Notes: generated by a model from the letters alone, not told the origin. A stretch of 64,000 nucleotides of DNA from Eubacteriaceae bacterium (GCA_012522805.1 JAAYJS010000025.1:30583-94582); one strand, 5' to 3'; positions 18,816 to 28,342 are shown, numbered from the stretch's first letter. Program-made: numbers and translations.

Positions 18816-19484
18816 ATGAGAATATTGTTCATAGAAGATGAAATAAAAATTACCGACGCATTGCAGGAGTTATGTAAAATTCAGAACATAGATTGTGATG
18901 TTGCAAACGATGGAGAAGAAGGTCTATTGTTTGCATTAAATCCCATATATGACGTCATCGTTTTGGACATCATGTTGCCTTTAAAAAGCGGTTTGGAAAT
19001 CTTAAAAGAAATCAGGGAAGGGGACATCAAAACACCGGTACTCATGCTGACCGCAAAGGGTACGGTGGATGACAAAGTTAAAGGTTTGGATTTAGGTGCC
19101 GACGACTATTTAGTGAAACCTTTTTCTGCAAAAGAGCTCTTTGCTCGAATTCGTGCATTGAGCAGACGTCCGGATCAAGACATTAAAGGAGAAATCATCA
19201 CCTACGAAGATTTGGAATTTAACACCAAAAAGAATGTTTTGGAAGCCAAAGGCACGGAGTACAAATTATCGGTCAAAGAATCCAAGATATTGGAAATGTT
19301 GTTGAAACGCCCCAACCAAGTCTTTACAAGAGAGCAAATACTGGACCGTGTATGGGGGTTTGACAAAGAAGTCAACGAAAATAATATTGAAATATATGTA
19401 CATAATTTGAGGAAAAAAATACTGGACACCAATGTAAAAATCGATACCATTCGTGGAGTCGGTTACTCCATTGGCAAAAGATAA
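18816..19484 (+). CDS. OmpR/PhoB-family response regulator
   Basis: A 222-residue response regulator. The receiver domain has the acidic pocket E7-D8, the phospho-acceptor D51 in VIVLDIMLP, and K101 in YLVKPF. The C-terminal winged helix of the OmpR type includes the TREQILDRVWGF segment. AAGGAGG eight to nine bases upstream of 18816 fixes the start; an earlier in-frame ATG at 18756 gives an unrelated extension. It is paired with the histidine kinase that begins 6 bases after its stop. The signal and target genes cannot be read here. Confidence 0.95.
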   Translation: MRILFIEDEIKITDALQELCKIQNIDCDVANDGEEGLLFALNPIYDVIVLDIMLPLKSGLEILKEIREGDIKTPVLMLTAKGTVDDKVKGLDLGADDYLVKPFSAKELFARIRALSRRPDQDIKGEIITYEDLEFNTKKNVLEAKGTEYKLSVKESKILEMLLKRPNQVFTREQILDRVWGFDKEVNENNIEIYVHNLRKKILDTNVKIDTIRGVGYSIGKR

Positions 19485-19490
19485 TCCTCT

Positions 19491-20741
19491 ATGTTTCGGG
19501 AAATTAAAAGACAAATCGCGCTGTTTTCCACTTCAACACTGGTCGTTTTTTTAGTGGTGTTCGTCAGCGCGATTGTATTTTTTATGAATTGGTCCCTCCG
19601 TTACTCCGGAGAGATTTATTTATTCGATACAGCCAATAGTCTCATATCCAGAAATACCTTTTCCGAAAGTATAGGAGATGACCGCTTTAATATTGTACGA
19701 ACGGATTATGACCAAACCGGTTATGATTATATCAAATGGAACAGCAACGATATGATCGTAGAAAATAAAGTCAGCCAAGAGGGGTTGATTGTAAAAGGAT
19801 ATAAAAACTTACAAAATCACAGAAATTATAAGGGATACGAAAACTTTGAGTTAAACGGGATCTCTTATCGCATGTATCAAACCGACTATACGAAGGAAGG
19901 TAATACCTATACTTTGCAAGTCTTTCAGAATACATCTGCAGAGAAAAGCTTGATGGCAAAAACGGTCAGTTTTTTAATTGTAATCGGTGCAGCCGGTGCC
20001 ATTGTCTTGTTTCCGATTTCTTATTTAATCGCAGGCAAAAACTTGCAACCCATCAAAACGTCCTATGAAGCTCAAAAGAAATTTGTTGCCGATGCCTCCC
20101 ACGAGCTGCGGACACCCTTGGCAGTTATTCAATCCAATTTAGATGTGTTGGAGTTCAAAGAAGATGAAACCATCAAAGAGAATGCACAATGGTTAAACAA
20201 TATTGGAAACGAAGCTCAAACAATGGGTAAGCTCATTGGTAATTTACTCTTAATTGCCCAAGCGGACAATCAACAGATCGTTCTTGAAAAAACCGAATTC
20301 GACCTTTCGGAATTGTGCCGTGAATTGGTGGCATTAATGCACAGCATTGCCCTTGAAAACGGTGTTGTGATCCAAACGACCCTTCCCGATGAGGTTATTT
20401 ATTGTGGAGATAGAGAACAAATCAAACAAGCATTGCGTATTTTAATAGATAACGCCATCAAATACTCCAACGGTCAGGGAACCGTCACGATCACACTATG
20501 TGAAACGAAGTCGTCGATTTCCGTTTCTGTTCAAGACGAAGGCATCGGTATGAGTGAGGAAGCGCGACAAAAGATCTTTGACAGATTTTACCGTGTTGAC
20601 GACGCACGCCATCGTGAAAAGGGTGGCTTTGGTCTGGGGTTGAATATAGCCGATGCTATTGTCAAAATGCATAAAGGTAAAATTCATGTCACTTCGGAGT
20701 TGAATGTGGGCAGTACCTTTACGATGACTTTACCCAAATAA
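19491..20741 (+). CDS. Membrane sensor histidine kinase
   Basis: A 416-residue kinase that is the partner of the preceding response regulator. Transmembrane helices lie at about 12-32 and 157-180, enclosing an extracellular sensor of about 120 residues with no domain that I recognise. The H-box FVADASHELRTPL has phospho-acceptor H204. The ATPase domain has LIDNAIKYS (N box), DEGIGM (G1), FDRFYR (F) and GFGLGLNI (G2). A clear HAMP domain is not visible; the linker after helix 2 is short. Confidence 0.94.
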   Translation: MFREIKRQIALFSTSTLVVFLVVFVSAIVFFMNWSLRYSGEIYLFDTANSLISRNTFSESIGDDRFNIVRTDYDQTGYDYIKWNSNDMIVENKVSQEGLIVKGYKNLQNHRNYKGYENFELNGISYRMYQTDYTKEGNTYTLQVFQNTSAEKSLMAKTVSFLIVIGAAGAIVLFPISYLIAGKNLQPIKTSYEAQKKFVADASHELRTPLAVIQSNLDVLEFKEDETIKENAQWLNNIGNEAQTMGKLIGNLLLIAQADNQQIVLEKTEFDLSELCRELVALMHSIALENGVVIQTTLPDEVIYCGDREQIKQALRILIDNAIKYSNGQGTVTITLCETKSSISVSVQDEGIGMSEEARQKIFDRFYRVDDARHREKGGFGLGLNIADAIVKMHKGKIHVTSELNVGSTFTMTLPK

Positions 20742-20770
20742 TTTTTCTATATGGATGAGGAGAAATATTT

Positions 20771-21235
20771 TTGAATATTGTATTATATCAACCTGAAATA
20801 CCCCAGAACACAGGCAACATTGCCAGAACTGCAGCGGTAAGTGCCTCGACTTTGCATCTCATTAAACCTATGGGATTTTCCCTATCGGAAAAAGCATTGA
20901 GACGCGCCGGTCTCGATTATTGGAACTTGTTGGACGTGCATGTTTACGAGAATTTTGAAGACTTTAAAAAAACGTATCCAAATCAACAATTATATTTATT
21001 GACCACGCATGCGCAAAAGAGTTATGCAGATTATCATTACAGACCGGACGATTTTTTTATGTTCGGTAAAGAGACAGCTGGAGTTCCCGAATATATTCAC
21101 AAGGATCCGCTCGTCACATCCATTCGCATTCCGATGTTGGATTTAGAACAAGCCAGATCATTGAATTTGTCCAATGCTGTCAGTATCATCCTATATGAAG
21201 CGTTGAAACAAAATAGTTTTCCAAATCTAAGGTAA
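20771..21235 (+). CDS. trmL: tRNA (cytidine(34)-2'-O)-methyltransferase, SPOUT family
   Basis: A 154-residue SpoU/TrmL-type methyltransferase that methylates the ribose of the wobble base in certain leucine tRNAs. The N terminus IVLYQPEIPQNTGNIARTA and the SAM-knot regions (FGKETAGVP, SIRIPM, SLNLSNAVSIILYEAL) are all conserved. It starts with TTG at 20771, with GATGAGG about ten bases upstream; no ATG fits the family N terminus. The next gene begins two bases after its stop. Confidence 0.92.
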   Translation: MNIVLYQPEIPQNTGNIARTAAVSASTLHLIKPMGFSLSEKALRRAGLDYWNLLDVHVYENFEDFKKTYPNQQLYLLTTHAQKSYADYHYRPDDFFMFGKETAGVPEYIHKDPLVTSIRIPMLDLEQARSLNLSNAVSIILYEALKQNSFPNLR

Positions 21236-21237
21236 AA

Positions 21238-22083
21238 ATGAAAAGAATTCATGTCGATCAAATTGAAAAAGCTATTGAAGAAATGTGCATAGAGGCGAAC
21301 TATGTATTGCCTGTGGATGTAAAAAACGAGATCTATGAGGCGATGAAAACCCCTGCAACGGAGTTAGAGGCGCGCACTTTAGAAATCATGCTTAAAAATA
21401 TTGAGATGGCAGAAACGCAACAAATGGCCATATGTCAAGACACCGGCATGGTCATCGTATACATTACCATGGGGCAAAACACGTGTATTGAGGGCGGTTA
21501 TATAGAAGATGCCATCCATCGAGGTGTTGCTGCGGGTTACGAGAAAGGTTATTTGCGTAAGTCGATTGTCAAGGACCCGATATTGCGTGAAAACACAAAA
21601 AACAATTGCCCGGCCGTCATTCATTATCGGTTGGTCCCCGAAGATTGTTTTCGACTAACCCTATCGGTTAAAGGCTTTGGCTCTGAGAACGCCAGTCAGC
21701 TTAAAATGCTGAAACCATCGGATGGTGTAGAGGGCATTGTGGACTTTGTTACATCTTCTGTGATAGAAAAAGCTCCTAATGCTTGTGCGCCCCTAGTTGT
21801 GGGTGTTGGCATAGGCGGTACTTTCGAGAAAGTGGCAGCATTAGCAAAGCAAGCCTTGATGCGACCCTTAAAACAAGCCCACCCCGAATCTCATATTCAA
21901 AACTTGGAGGAAACTTTGCTTCAAAAAATAAATGATTCCGGTGTCGGTCCCATGGGTTTCGGTGGCAACACGACAGCCTTGGCGGTTCATATAGAAACCT
22001 ACCCAACCCACATAGCGGGTTTACCGGTAGCGGTTAATATTTGCTGTTACTTGAACAGGCACGTCACCAGGAGCTTGCTATGA
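21238..22083 (+). CDS. Class I fumarate hydratase (TtdA-like), alpha subunit
   Basis: A 281-residue alpha subunit of the two-chain, oxygen-sensitive [4Fe-4S] hydro-lyases that interconvert fumarate and malate (or act on tartrate). The three cluster cysteines are C66 (ICQDTG), C124 (NNCPA) and C183 (NACAPLVVGVGIGG). The gene begins two bases after trmL and its stop overlaps the beta subunit as ATGA. Fumarase is the likelier activity because a PFOR, an isocitrate dehydrogenase and an aspartate-type aminotransferase are close by, but tartrate dehydratase cannot be excluded by sequence alone. Confidence 0.9.
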   Translation: MKRIHVDQIEKAIEEMCIEANYVLPVDVKNEIYEAMKTPATELEARTLEIMLKNIEMAETQQMAICQDTGMVIVYITMGQNTCIEGGYIEDAIHRGVAAGYEKGYLRKSIVKDPILRENTKNNCPAVIHYRLVPEDCFRLTLSVKGFGSENASQLKMLKPSDGVEGIVDFVTSSVIEKAPNACAPLVVGVGIGGTFEKVAALAKQALMRPLKQAHPESHIQNLEETLLQKINDSGVGPMGFGGNTTALAVHIETYPTHIAGLPVAVNICCYLNRHVTRSLL

Positions 22084-22616
22084 AAGAAAAAACAATCGAC
22101 CTTCCCTTAAAAAATGAAGAAGAAATCAAAGAATTGCAAGTCGGCGATTGGCTGTATTTAAATGGTACGATTTACGTTGCCCGAGACGCTGCCCACCTGC
22201 GCATTGCAGAAAGGTTGTCGCTTGGGGAACCCTTACCCTTTCCATTAAAAAATCAAGCCATTTATTACATGGGGCCTGCTCCGGCAAAACCGGGACAGGT
22301 TATAGGATCTGCCGGCCCAACAACTGCTACACGTATGGACCGATACACACCACAACTCCTAGATATGGGTTTAAAAGTAATGATTGGAAAGGGACGTCGT
22401 TCAGCAGCGGTTATCAATAGTATGATTGAAAACGGTGGGGTATACCTTGCTGCCATCGGTGGTGCTGCTGCCTATTATGCGAATTGTATCCAAAGCCAAG
22501 AGGTGATTGCCTACGAAGATTTGGGAGCAGAAGCTATTTTAAAAATAGACGTTCGAAATTTTCCAGCCGTCGTGGCAATCGATTCATTCGGCAACAGTAT
22601 TTATGATAAAGAATAG
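22080..22616 (+). CDS. Class I fumarate hydratase (TtdB-like), beta subunit
   Basis: The 178-residue beta subunit completes the active site of the Fe-S hydro-lyase. Conserved blocks are VGDWLYLNGTIYVARDAAH, YYMGPAP, GSAGPTTATRMDRY and the lid segment MIGKGRRS. The ATG at 22080 overlaps the alpha stop by four bases; a longer frame from 22041 lies inside the alpha gene and adds no homologous sequence. Together with the alpha chain it is equivalent to a single-chain FumA/FumB. Confidence 0.92.
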   Translation: MKEKTIDLPLKNEEEIKELQVGDWLYLNGTIYVARDAAHLRIAERLSLGEPLPFPLKNQAIYYMGPAPAKPGQVIGSAGPTTATRMDRYTPQLLDMGLKVMIGKGRRSAAVINSMIENGGVYLAAIGGAAAYYANCIQSQEVIAYEDLGAEAILKIDVRNFPAVVAIDSFGNSIYDKE

Positions 22617-22630
22617 TAAAAGAGGTAAAC

Positions 22631-23863
22631 ATGAGTCAAATGGTTATTGATAGCTGTCTGAGAGCAGGGGGGAGCGATCCCATCTTTCGAATGGCAGCCA
22701 TGGCAAATGAAAAGAAAGCAGAAATTGGAAAAGATAAAGTGATCGACTCGACTTTGGGCGCTTTGTTCGATGATGCCGGTCGTCTCGTGTGCTTTGATGC
22801 GGTGTACGATACGATGAAATCCTTAGACAATTGCGACATCGCAAGTTACGCTGGGATTGGTGGCATACCCTCCTATTTAAAGAGCGCGATCGGTGACTGT
22901 TTCGGCGACGACTTGCCCGATGCTTATATAGAAGCTGTGGCAACACCCGGCGGGACCGGTGCTATCCGTCATGCTTTTTGCAATTATACAGAATTAGGCG
23001 ATGCGATTTTGGTTTCTGATTGGCATTGGCAACCCTACGAAACCATAGCTGCAGAAAATAGAAGGCAAGTGGCTTTCTTTCCTTTGTTCAACGACAAGAA
23101 TGCCTTTCATCTGTCTGCTTTTAAAGAGAAGTTTAACGAACTAGCCGAAAAGCAAAAGAGAGTTTTAACGGTGTTGAACACACCGGCACATAACCCGACG
23201 GGTTATTCGATCTCTACTGAAGAATGGCAGGCTATTCTCTCCTTTTTAAAAGAGAAAGCCGAAAGTGGCATACCCATCATCGTTCTGTGCGACATCGCTT
23301 ATATCGACTATGCCAGCAAGGAGGAACGTGCCTTTACGCAGTTATTATCGGATTTGCCGGAAAATGTTTTATTCTTATTTGCCTTTTCCGCATCTAAAAG
23401 CTACACCATGTACGGTTTGCGAAACGGTGCTTTAATTTGTTTATCTTCCAGCGAGGAGACTGTAAAGGAATTTGTAAACACATGCTCTTTTTCCAATAGG
23501 GGTACGTGGTCCAACGGAACACGGTGCGCTATGGAAATTGTTGCAAAAATCAAAGAAAATCCAGAGTTACAGGCAAGATTTTCTGCGGAACGAAACAAAC
23601 ATAAAGCCGTCCTTCAAAAAAGAGCGGAGGCGTTCTTGAAAGCTGCAGAAAAAGCTCAACTGCCGACCTTACCTTATAAAAGTGGTTTTTTTATTACAAT
23701 CCCTTGTGAACAGTCACAAAAAGTTGCGGAAAGATTGATGGAAGACAACCTCTTCATGGTGGCAATTAATGGCGGTCTGAGATTTGCCGTATGCGCCGTA
23801 CCGGAATTTCAATGTGCACAAGCACCGAAAATGATCGCCAATGCGATTCAAGTGGTTTCATGA
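22631..23863 (+). CDS. PLP-dependent aminotransferase, class I (aspartate aminotransferase-like)
   Basis: A 410-residue fold-type I aminotransferase. The catalytic lysine is K256 in FSASKSYTMYGLR, with the phosphate-binding arginine in YGLR, N188 in NPTG, D221 and Y224 in CDIAYIDY. GGLRFAV near the C terminus supplies the substrate-carboxylate arginine. It is most like aspartate/aromatic aminotransferases, but substrate choice is uncertain. It sits 14 bases after the fumarase genes, which fits a route linking aspartate or oxaloacetate with malate and fumarate. That link is an inference from gene order. Confidence 0.85.
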   Translation: MSQMVIDSCLRAGGSDPIFRMAAMANEKKAEIGKDKVIDSTLGALFDDAGRLVCFDAVYDTMKSLDNCDIASYAGIGGIPSYLKSAIGDCFGDDLPDAYIEAVATPGGTGAIRHAFCNYTELGDAILVSDWHWQPYETIAAENRRQVAFFPLFNDKNAFHLSAFKEKFNELAEKQKRVLTVLNTPAHNPTGYSISTEEWQAILSFLKEKAESGIPIIVLCDIAYIDYASKEERAFTQLLSDLPENVLFLFAFSASKSYTMYGLRNGALICLSSSEETVKEFVNTCSFSNRGTWSNGTRCAMEIVAKIKENPELQARFSAERNKHKAVLQKRAEAFLKAAEKAQLPTLPYKSGFFITIPCEQSQKVAERLMEDNLFMVAINGGLRFAVCAVPEFQCAQAPKMIANAIQVVS

Positions 23864-23893
23864 GTTGAAGAAAGGTAAATTAGGAAAGTAAGC

Positions 23894-24904
23894 ATGAAAG
23901 TAAAGATAGTCGACGTTGCTAAGGAAGCCAATGTATCGGTTGCGACGGTTTCCAGAGTAGTCAACAATATACCCCTTGTCAATGAAGAGACAAAAAAACG
24001 TGTCTTGAAGGCGATAAAGAAAACGGGTTATAAACCCAACGCCATTGCAAGAAGTTTAAAAATTCAGAAGACCAACACCTTGGGCATTATGATTCCGGAC
24101 ATCACCAGCCCTTTCTACACAGAAATTGTAAGAGGAGCGGAAGATGTCAGTGGAATTTACAATTACAATATTATCCTGATCAATACGGATATGGAACCAG
24201 CTAAGGAAAAGGATTCCTTAGGGGTCTTACTAGAGAAACAATGTGACGGTGTGATGTTTGTAGGAAAAAATCTTTCCGAAGAATTAAGAGAAGAATTAAT
24301 CAAAGCACCTTGTCAAGTGGTCCTAGGTTGTGTTCCGGATTCCGGAAAGGATATCAGCTCGGTTTTAATCGACAACGAACAAGCATCCTATGAACTGGCT
24401 AAAAAATGTATAGAAAAAGGACATCGCGAATTTGCATTATTTTATGATGAAATGGTGGAAGGGTACGTCAATCAAGAACGTATCAGCGGTGTGAAAAGAG
24501 CCTTTAAAGAACACGACATCCACTTAGATGAAAGCCTGTTGTTTTATGGAAGAGAAACCGTTTTAGGCGGATACAAATCGATGGAAAAGGCCTTGATGAT
24601 GGATAAACCCTTTACCGCCGCATTGTGCTACAATGATCAAATGGCTTTAGGCGCCATTCGAGCAGCTCAACAAAAGGGCATTGCCGTCCCTGAGGATATC
24701 AGCGTCTGTGGTTTCAACGACCTGTGGATTTCCCAATGGGTACAACCGGAAATAACCACCATTGGCCACCCCATGTACGATATCGGTGCCATAGCCACCA
24801 GAATGCTCATCAAATTGTGCGAAAAAGAAGAAACGGAAATTAAAAGCATCCGCATACCCTTCGAATTGATTGAGCGTAACTCATTAATAGAAAAAAATAA
24901 TTAG
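23894..24904 (+). CDS. LacI/GalR-family transcriptional regulator
   Basis: A 336-residue regulator. The helix-turn-helix is at the N terminus (VKIVDVAKEANVSVATVSRVVNN, then KKTGYKPNAIARSLK), followed by a periplasmic-binding-protein-like effector domain. It resembles CcpA-type and ribose-type members, but the effector is not evident and no sugar genes are adjacent. It follows the aminotransferase by 30 bases and ends in TAG. It may control the trmL-fumarase-aminotransferase run. I could not confirm a matching palindromic operator upstream. Confidence 0.9.
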   Translation: MKVKIVDVAKEANVSVATVSRVVNNIPLVNEETKKRVLKAIKKTGYKPNAIARSLKIQKTNTLGIMIPDITSPFYTEIVRGAEDVSGIYNYNIILINTDMEPAKEKDSLGVLLEKQCDGVMFVGKNLSEELREELIKAPCQVVLGCVPDSGKDISSVLIDNEQASYELAKKCIEKGHREFALFYDEMVEGYVNQERISGVKRAFKEHDIHLDESLLFYGRETVLGGYKSMEKALMMDKPFTAALCYNDQMALGAIRAAQQKGIAVPEDISVCGFNDLWISQWVQPEITTIGHPMYDIGAIATRMLIKLCEKEETEIKSIRIPFELIERNSLIEKNN

Positions 24905-24912
24905 GAGTTATT

Positions 24913-26079
24913 TTGGAAAATTCTAATATCGAGAGAATTCAATATCAAGATAAAGAGATTATCCTGATCAAAACAGCCCATGTCTCGCCGGAAAGCGTCA
25001 AAGAAGTTAAAGAAGTGATCGAAGCAGAACGGCCGGACTCCGTTTGTATTGAACTTGACAAAGACCGCTATCGCTCCTTACGGGATAAAGATCGTTGGGA
25101 AAATATGGATATTGCAAAAATAGTCAAAGAGGGACGCACAGGTTTTTTTCTGATGAATTTAATTTTATCCAACTATCAGAGAAAATTAGCGGAACAATTT
25201 GAAATTCAGTCCGGTCAGGAGATGGTTCAGGCCATTCTTTCTGCCGAGTCCATTGGGGCCGAAATTGTTTTAGCGGATAGAGATATTCAAATTACTTTTA
25301 AACGTATATGGAGCGGGTCCTCGCTGGTCGAAAAAAGCAAGTTGTTGTATGCCATCTTGAGCTCAGTCTTAGATGATGAAGAAATAACAGAAGAAGATCT
25401 GGAAAGTTTAAAACAAAAAGATGTTTTAACGGCAGCCATGGATGAATTGGCAAACTCTTTTAAGGGTGTTAAAGTACATCTTTTGGATGAGCGAGACCTT
25501 TACTTGGCAGAAAATATACGCAAAGCACCGGGCAAAAAAATTGTAGCAGTGATCGGTGCTGCCCATGCACAGGGCATTATCGACAATTTATATTCAGAGA
25601 TAGACCTGAAAGCCTTGGAGCACTTGCCCCAAAAAAAGAATTGGAGCAAAGTGATTGCTTGGGTGCTTCCTATCCTATTAATTGCTATGGTGGGGTATAC
25701 TTTTACACAAAATGTGTCTGCCGGATGGCAGCAAACGCTTTATTGGTTGGCGTTGACCATGGGCCTTTCGGGCCTTGGTGCCGTTATCGGTGGCGGTCAC
25801 ATTTTATCTGTCCTAACGGCTATTGTCGTGGCGCCAATTTCAGCATTGAGCCCTGTTTTGGCAGCCGGATGGTTTTCCGGTTTGATGCAAATAAGAATTC
25901 AAAAACCCCAGGTGTTGGACTTTCAAGATTTACCCAAGGATATCTACACACTTAAGGGTTTTTGGAAAAACAAAGTAACAAAAATTCTATTGGTGGCCAC
26001 CATGACCAACATCGGCTGTGCCATCGGCAACATCGTTGGCAGCATCAATGTCATTAATATTTTTCTTCAAACGAGATGA
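24913..26079 (+). CDS. TraB/PrgY-family membrane protein
   Basis: A 388-residue TraB-domain protein. The N-terminal half (about 1-230) has the TraB/GumN hallmarks: the opening TAHVSPESVKEV, the pair ELDKDRY, and the GAAHAQGI histidine near residue 220. The C-terminal part has three or more hydrophobic helices. The family is named from pheromone-shutdown proteins and is thought to be metal-dependent and protease-like; its function in this organism is unknown. The start is TTG at 24913 with TAGGAG at good spacing. Confidence 0.85.
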   Translation: MENSNIERIQYQDKEIILIKTAHVSPESVKEVKEVIEAERPDSVCIELDKDRYRSLRDKDRWENMDIAKIVKEGRTGFFLMNLILSNYQRKLAEQFEIQSGQEMVQAILSAESIGAEIVLADRDIQITFKRIWSGSSLVEKSKLLYAILSSVLDDEEITEEDLESLKQKDVLTAAMDELANSFKGVKVHLLDERDLYLAENIRKAPGKKIVAVIGAAHAQGIIDNLYSEIDLKALEHLPQKKNWSKVIAWVLPILLIAMVGYTFTQNVSAGWQQTLYWLALTMGLSGLGAVIGGGHILSVLTAIVVAPISALSPVLAAGWFSGLMQIRIQKPQVLDFQDLPKDIYTLKGFWKNKVTKILLVATMTNIGCAIGNIVGSINVINIFLQTR

Positions 26080-26088
26080 AGATTTATG

Positions 26089-26117
26089 TTTACAGAAAGA
26101 CTTTAATTTGATATACT
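26089..26117 (+). promoter_or_regulatory. Promoter of rpmE
   Basis: TTTACA at 26089-26094 and TATACT at 26112-26117 are separated by 17 bases, about 40 bases upstream of the rpmE start. Confidence 0.7.
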
Positions 26118-26157
26118 GTTTAAGTTAGCAAAAACAGCAGAGAGAGAGGTGAATCAA

Positions 26158-26364
26158 ATGAAAAAGGATATTCATCCGAAATATGGAAAAGCCACGGTTC
26201 GATGTGCTTGTGGCAATACATTTGAAACCGGATCCATCAAACCTGAACTAAAGGTTGAAATATGTTCTCAGTGCCATCCTTTCTTTACAGGGATACAAAA
26301 ACTCGTTGATACTGGTGGACGTGTTGAACGATTTAATCGTAAATATGGAAGAAAAGCGGAGTAA
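26158..26364 (+). CDS. rpmE: 50S ribosomal protein L31 (zinc-binding form)
   Basis: The 68-residue L31 protein of the large ribosomal subunit. It is the C+ (zinc-ribbon) form: cysteines are present in RCACGNTF and [18 protein letters not shown] is the family N terminus. The start is ATG at 26158, preceded by GAGAGAGG; an upstream in-frame GTG at 26149 is part of the ribosome-binding site. It has its own promoter and a terminator directly after the stop. Confidence 0.96.
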   Translation: MKKDIHPKYGKATVRCACGNTFETGSIKPELKVEICSQCHPFFTGIQKLVDTGGRVERFNRKYGRKAE

Positions 26365-26365
26365 T

Positions 26366-26394
26366 AAAAAAGCCGGTTTGACCGGTTTTTTTGT
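26366..26394 (+). terminator. Terminator of rpmE
   Basis: AAAAAGCCGGT and ACCGGTTTTT form a stem around a 3-base loop with one G-U or bulge, ending in a T tract. It precedes prmC, so prmC either has its own weak promoter or depends on readthrough. Confidence 0.8.
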
Positions 26395-26417
26395 TTTCAA
26401 TGATCAAACAGAAACAG

Positions 26418-27269
26418 ATGAATGTACGAGATCTATTAGCTGAAGGGACGGATCAAATAAGAAAAGCCGGCATTGAAAATGCTAGGTTTGAAGCGGAATT
26501 GTTGTTAGCTCATATTTTAAAGTGGGATCGCGTCGCTTTGTATACCCAACATGAAGCGGAAGTAGACGAACAAAGCGTCGAAGCCTATCAAAATCTTCTA
26601 ACAAAAAGCAAGGAGGGGATGCCCTATGCCTATATTGTCGGTAAAAAAGAATTTATGGGTTTATCCTTCACAGTAAACGAAAAGGTCTTAATCCCAAGGC
26701 CGGATACGGAATCTCTAGTCAGTGATTTCATAGAAACGTTTGACGATGTTTTGTCCAACAACAGTTGCACAGTCTTGGATTTATGTACAGGTAGCGGTGC
26801 CATCGGATTGAGCATTGCCAAACTGTATCCGAAAACTAAAGTCACTCTGTCGGATATTTCTAACGATGCGCTCAACGTAGCTGAAAAAAACAGACAACAC
26901 TTGGATTTGCAAAATGTTCAAATCGTGCAAAGCGATTTATTTCAATCATTAAAAGGCCGTCGTTTTGATTATATCCTATCCAACCCTCCCTATATCGAAA
27001 GTGGAGCGATTCAACATCTACAAAAAGAAATTGCAGAATTTGAACCTAAAAAAGCCCTAGATGGCGGGGAAGACGGCTTGGATTATTACCGAAATATCTT
27101 AAATGATGCACCGGCACATTTAAACCAAGGGGGCTATCTCTTGTTGGAGTTGGGAGATGGGCAACATAAGCCTCTCAAAACAGTTATCGATCATAGCCAA
27201 ATGAGTTTTGTCAAAGACATTTTGGATTTGACCCATACCATCAGAGGTGTCTTGTTAAGAAGAAATTGA
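26418..27269 (+). CDS. prmC: Release factor glutamine N5-methyltransferase
   Basis: A methyltransferase of about 283 residues that modifies the GGQ glutamine of peptide-chain release factors. It has the N-terminal helical domain (MNVRDLLAEG at the start), the SAM-binding loop VLDLCTGSGAIGLS, and catalytic NPPY in YILSNPPYIES. I prefer the ATG at 26418, which gives the usual family N terminus; an ATG at 26400 would add six residues. Neither has a strong Shine-Dalgarno site. Confidence 0.93.
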   Translation: MNVRDLLAEGTDQIRKAGIENARFEAELLLAHILKWDRVALYTQHEAEVDEQSVEAYQNLLTKSKEGMPYAYIVGKKEFMGLSFTVNEKVLIPRPDTESLVSDFIETFDDVLSNNSCTVLDLCTGSGAIGLSIAKLYPKTKVTLSDISNDALNVAEKNRQHLDLQNVQIVQSDLFQSLKGRRFDYILSNPPYIESGAIQHLQKEIAEFEPKKALDGGEDGLDYYRNILNDAPAHLNQGGYLLLELGDGQHKPLKTVIDHSQMSFVKDILDLTHTIRGVLLRRN

Positions 27270-27270
27270 A

Positions 27271-27299
27271 TTGATTTGAAGTATGTTTTTCGATATGAT
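27271..27299 (+). promoter_or_regulatory. Promoter of efp
   Basis: TTGATT at 27271-27276 and TATGAT at 27294-27299 are separated by 17 bases, just after prmC. Confidence 0.7.
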
Positions 27300-27339
27300 A
27301 AAATGTACAGGAATACTCTAAGTAATGGAGGAATATGAA

Positions 27340-27897
27340 ATGCTATCAGCAGGCGATTTTAGAAAAGGAATAACCTTTGAAATGGACGGCAGTGTTTATA
27401 CAATTGTTGAGTTTCAACACGTAAAACCAGGAAAAGGTGCCGCATTTGTAAGAACAAAAATTAGAAATATATTGACAGGAGCTGTGACGGAACAATCCTT
27501 TAACCCATCGGAAAAGTTTCCCAGAGCCCATATAGAAACGAAAGAAATGCAGTACCTGTATTCAGATGGCGATCTTTATTATTTTATGGATCTTGATTCC
27601 TTCGATCAAATTCCTTTAAATTATCATCAAGTAGAAGATGCGATGATGTATTTAAGAGAAAATGACAATGCTACAATCAGATTTTTTAAGGGCGAAGCAT
27701 TTTCTGTAACGGCCCCTAACTTTGTAGAATTAAAAGTAACCAAAACGGAACCAGGTGTTAAAGGTGATACCGCAACCGGTGCCGTTAAACCGGCCACAGT
27801 GGAAACCGGTGCAACTATTTCTGTTCCTCTTTTTGTCAACGAAGGCGATGTCATTCGCATTGATACAAGAAGCAACGAATACATGGAGAGAGTATAA
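27340..27897 (+). CDS. efp: Translation elongation factor P
   Basis: The 185-residue EF-P rescues ribosomes stalled on polyproline. All three beta-barrel domains are present, and the tip of the first loop reads KPGKGAAFV, with the lysine that some bacteria modify. No EpmA/EpmB or YmfI-type modifying enzyme is in the window. ATGGAGGA upstream points to the ATG at 27340; the ATG at 27325 lies in the ribosome-binding site. Confidence 0.96.
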   Translation: MLSAGDFRKGITFEMDGSVYTIVEFQHVKPGKGAAFVRTKIRNILTGAVTEQSFNPSEKFPRAHIETKEMQYLYSDGDLYYFMDLDSFDQIPLNYHQVEDAMMYLRENDNATIRFFKGEAFSVTAPNFVELKVTKTEPGVKGDTATGAVKPATVETGATISVPLFVNEGDVIRIDTRSNEYMERV

Positions 27898-27898
27898 A

Positions 27899-28342
27899 AT
27901 GAAACTGTTAAGTGAAAGAATTGCATACTTAAAAGGTTTGACTGAAGGCTATGGTTTCTCAGAGGAAGACCAAGTTCAAAACGTATTAAAAGAAGTCATC
28001 AATGTCTTAGAAGATATGGCCTACGAGGTCGACAATCTGCAAGAAGCACATAACGAATTAGAGGCCTACATCGAAGAAATTGATGAGGATTTAGAAATAA
28101 TCGAAGATGACTTCTACGGTGAAATAGAAGATTTTGAAGACATGGTTCATCCATGCTGTCATCACAATCACGATATGGATGGAGAGGATGACTTATACGA
28201 AGTGGTCTGTCCTGCTTGTCAAGAAACCTACTTGGCCAGTTTTGACGATTTCGATATGGATGAAGTTCAATGCCCCCATTGTGGTGAAGACTTTAAAATA
28301 GAAGAAACGATGGTGGAACAGTTAAAGGATATGGAAGAGTAA
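27899..28342 (+). CDS. CD1247-like acidic zinc-ribbon protein, function unknown
   Basis: A 147-residue, very acidic protein that starts two bases after efp. Residues 1-70 are helical (MKLLSERIAYLKGLTEGYGF, then glutamate-rich coil). A cysteine/histidine patch, HPCCHHNHD, follows, and the C terminus has a two-CXXC zinc ribbon (CPAC, CPHC). I recall this family as the CD1247 N-terminal domain proteins of clostridia, next to efp and asp23. Its function is not known to me. GGAGAG lies about 9 bases before the ATG. A longer in-frame reading from 27755 overlaps efp and is not real. Confidence 0.8.
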   Translation: MKLLSERIAYLKGLTEGYGFSEEDQVQNVLKEVINVLEDMAYEVDNLQEAHNELEAYIEEIDEDLEIIEDDFYGEIEDFEDMVHPCCHHNHDMDGEDDLYEVVCPACQETYLASFDDFDMDEVQCPHCGEDFKIEETMVEQLKDMEE

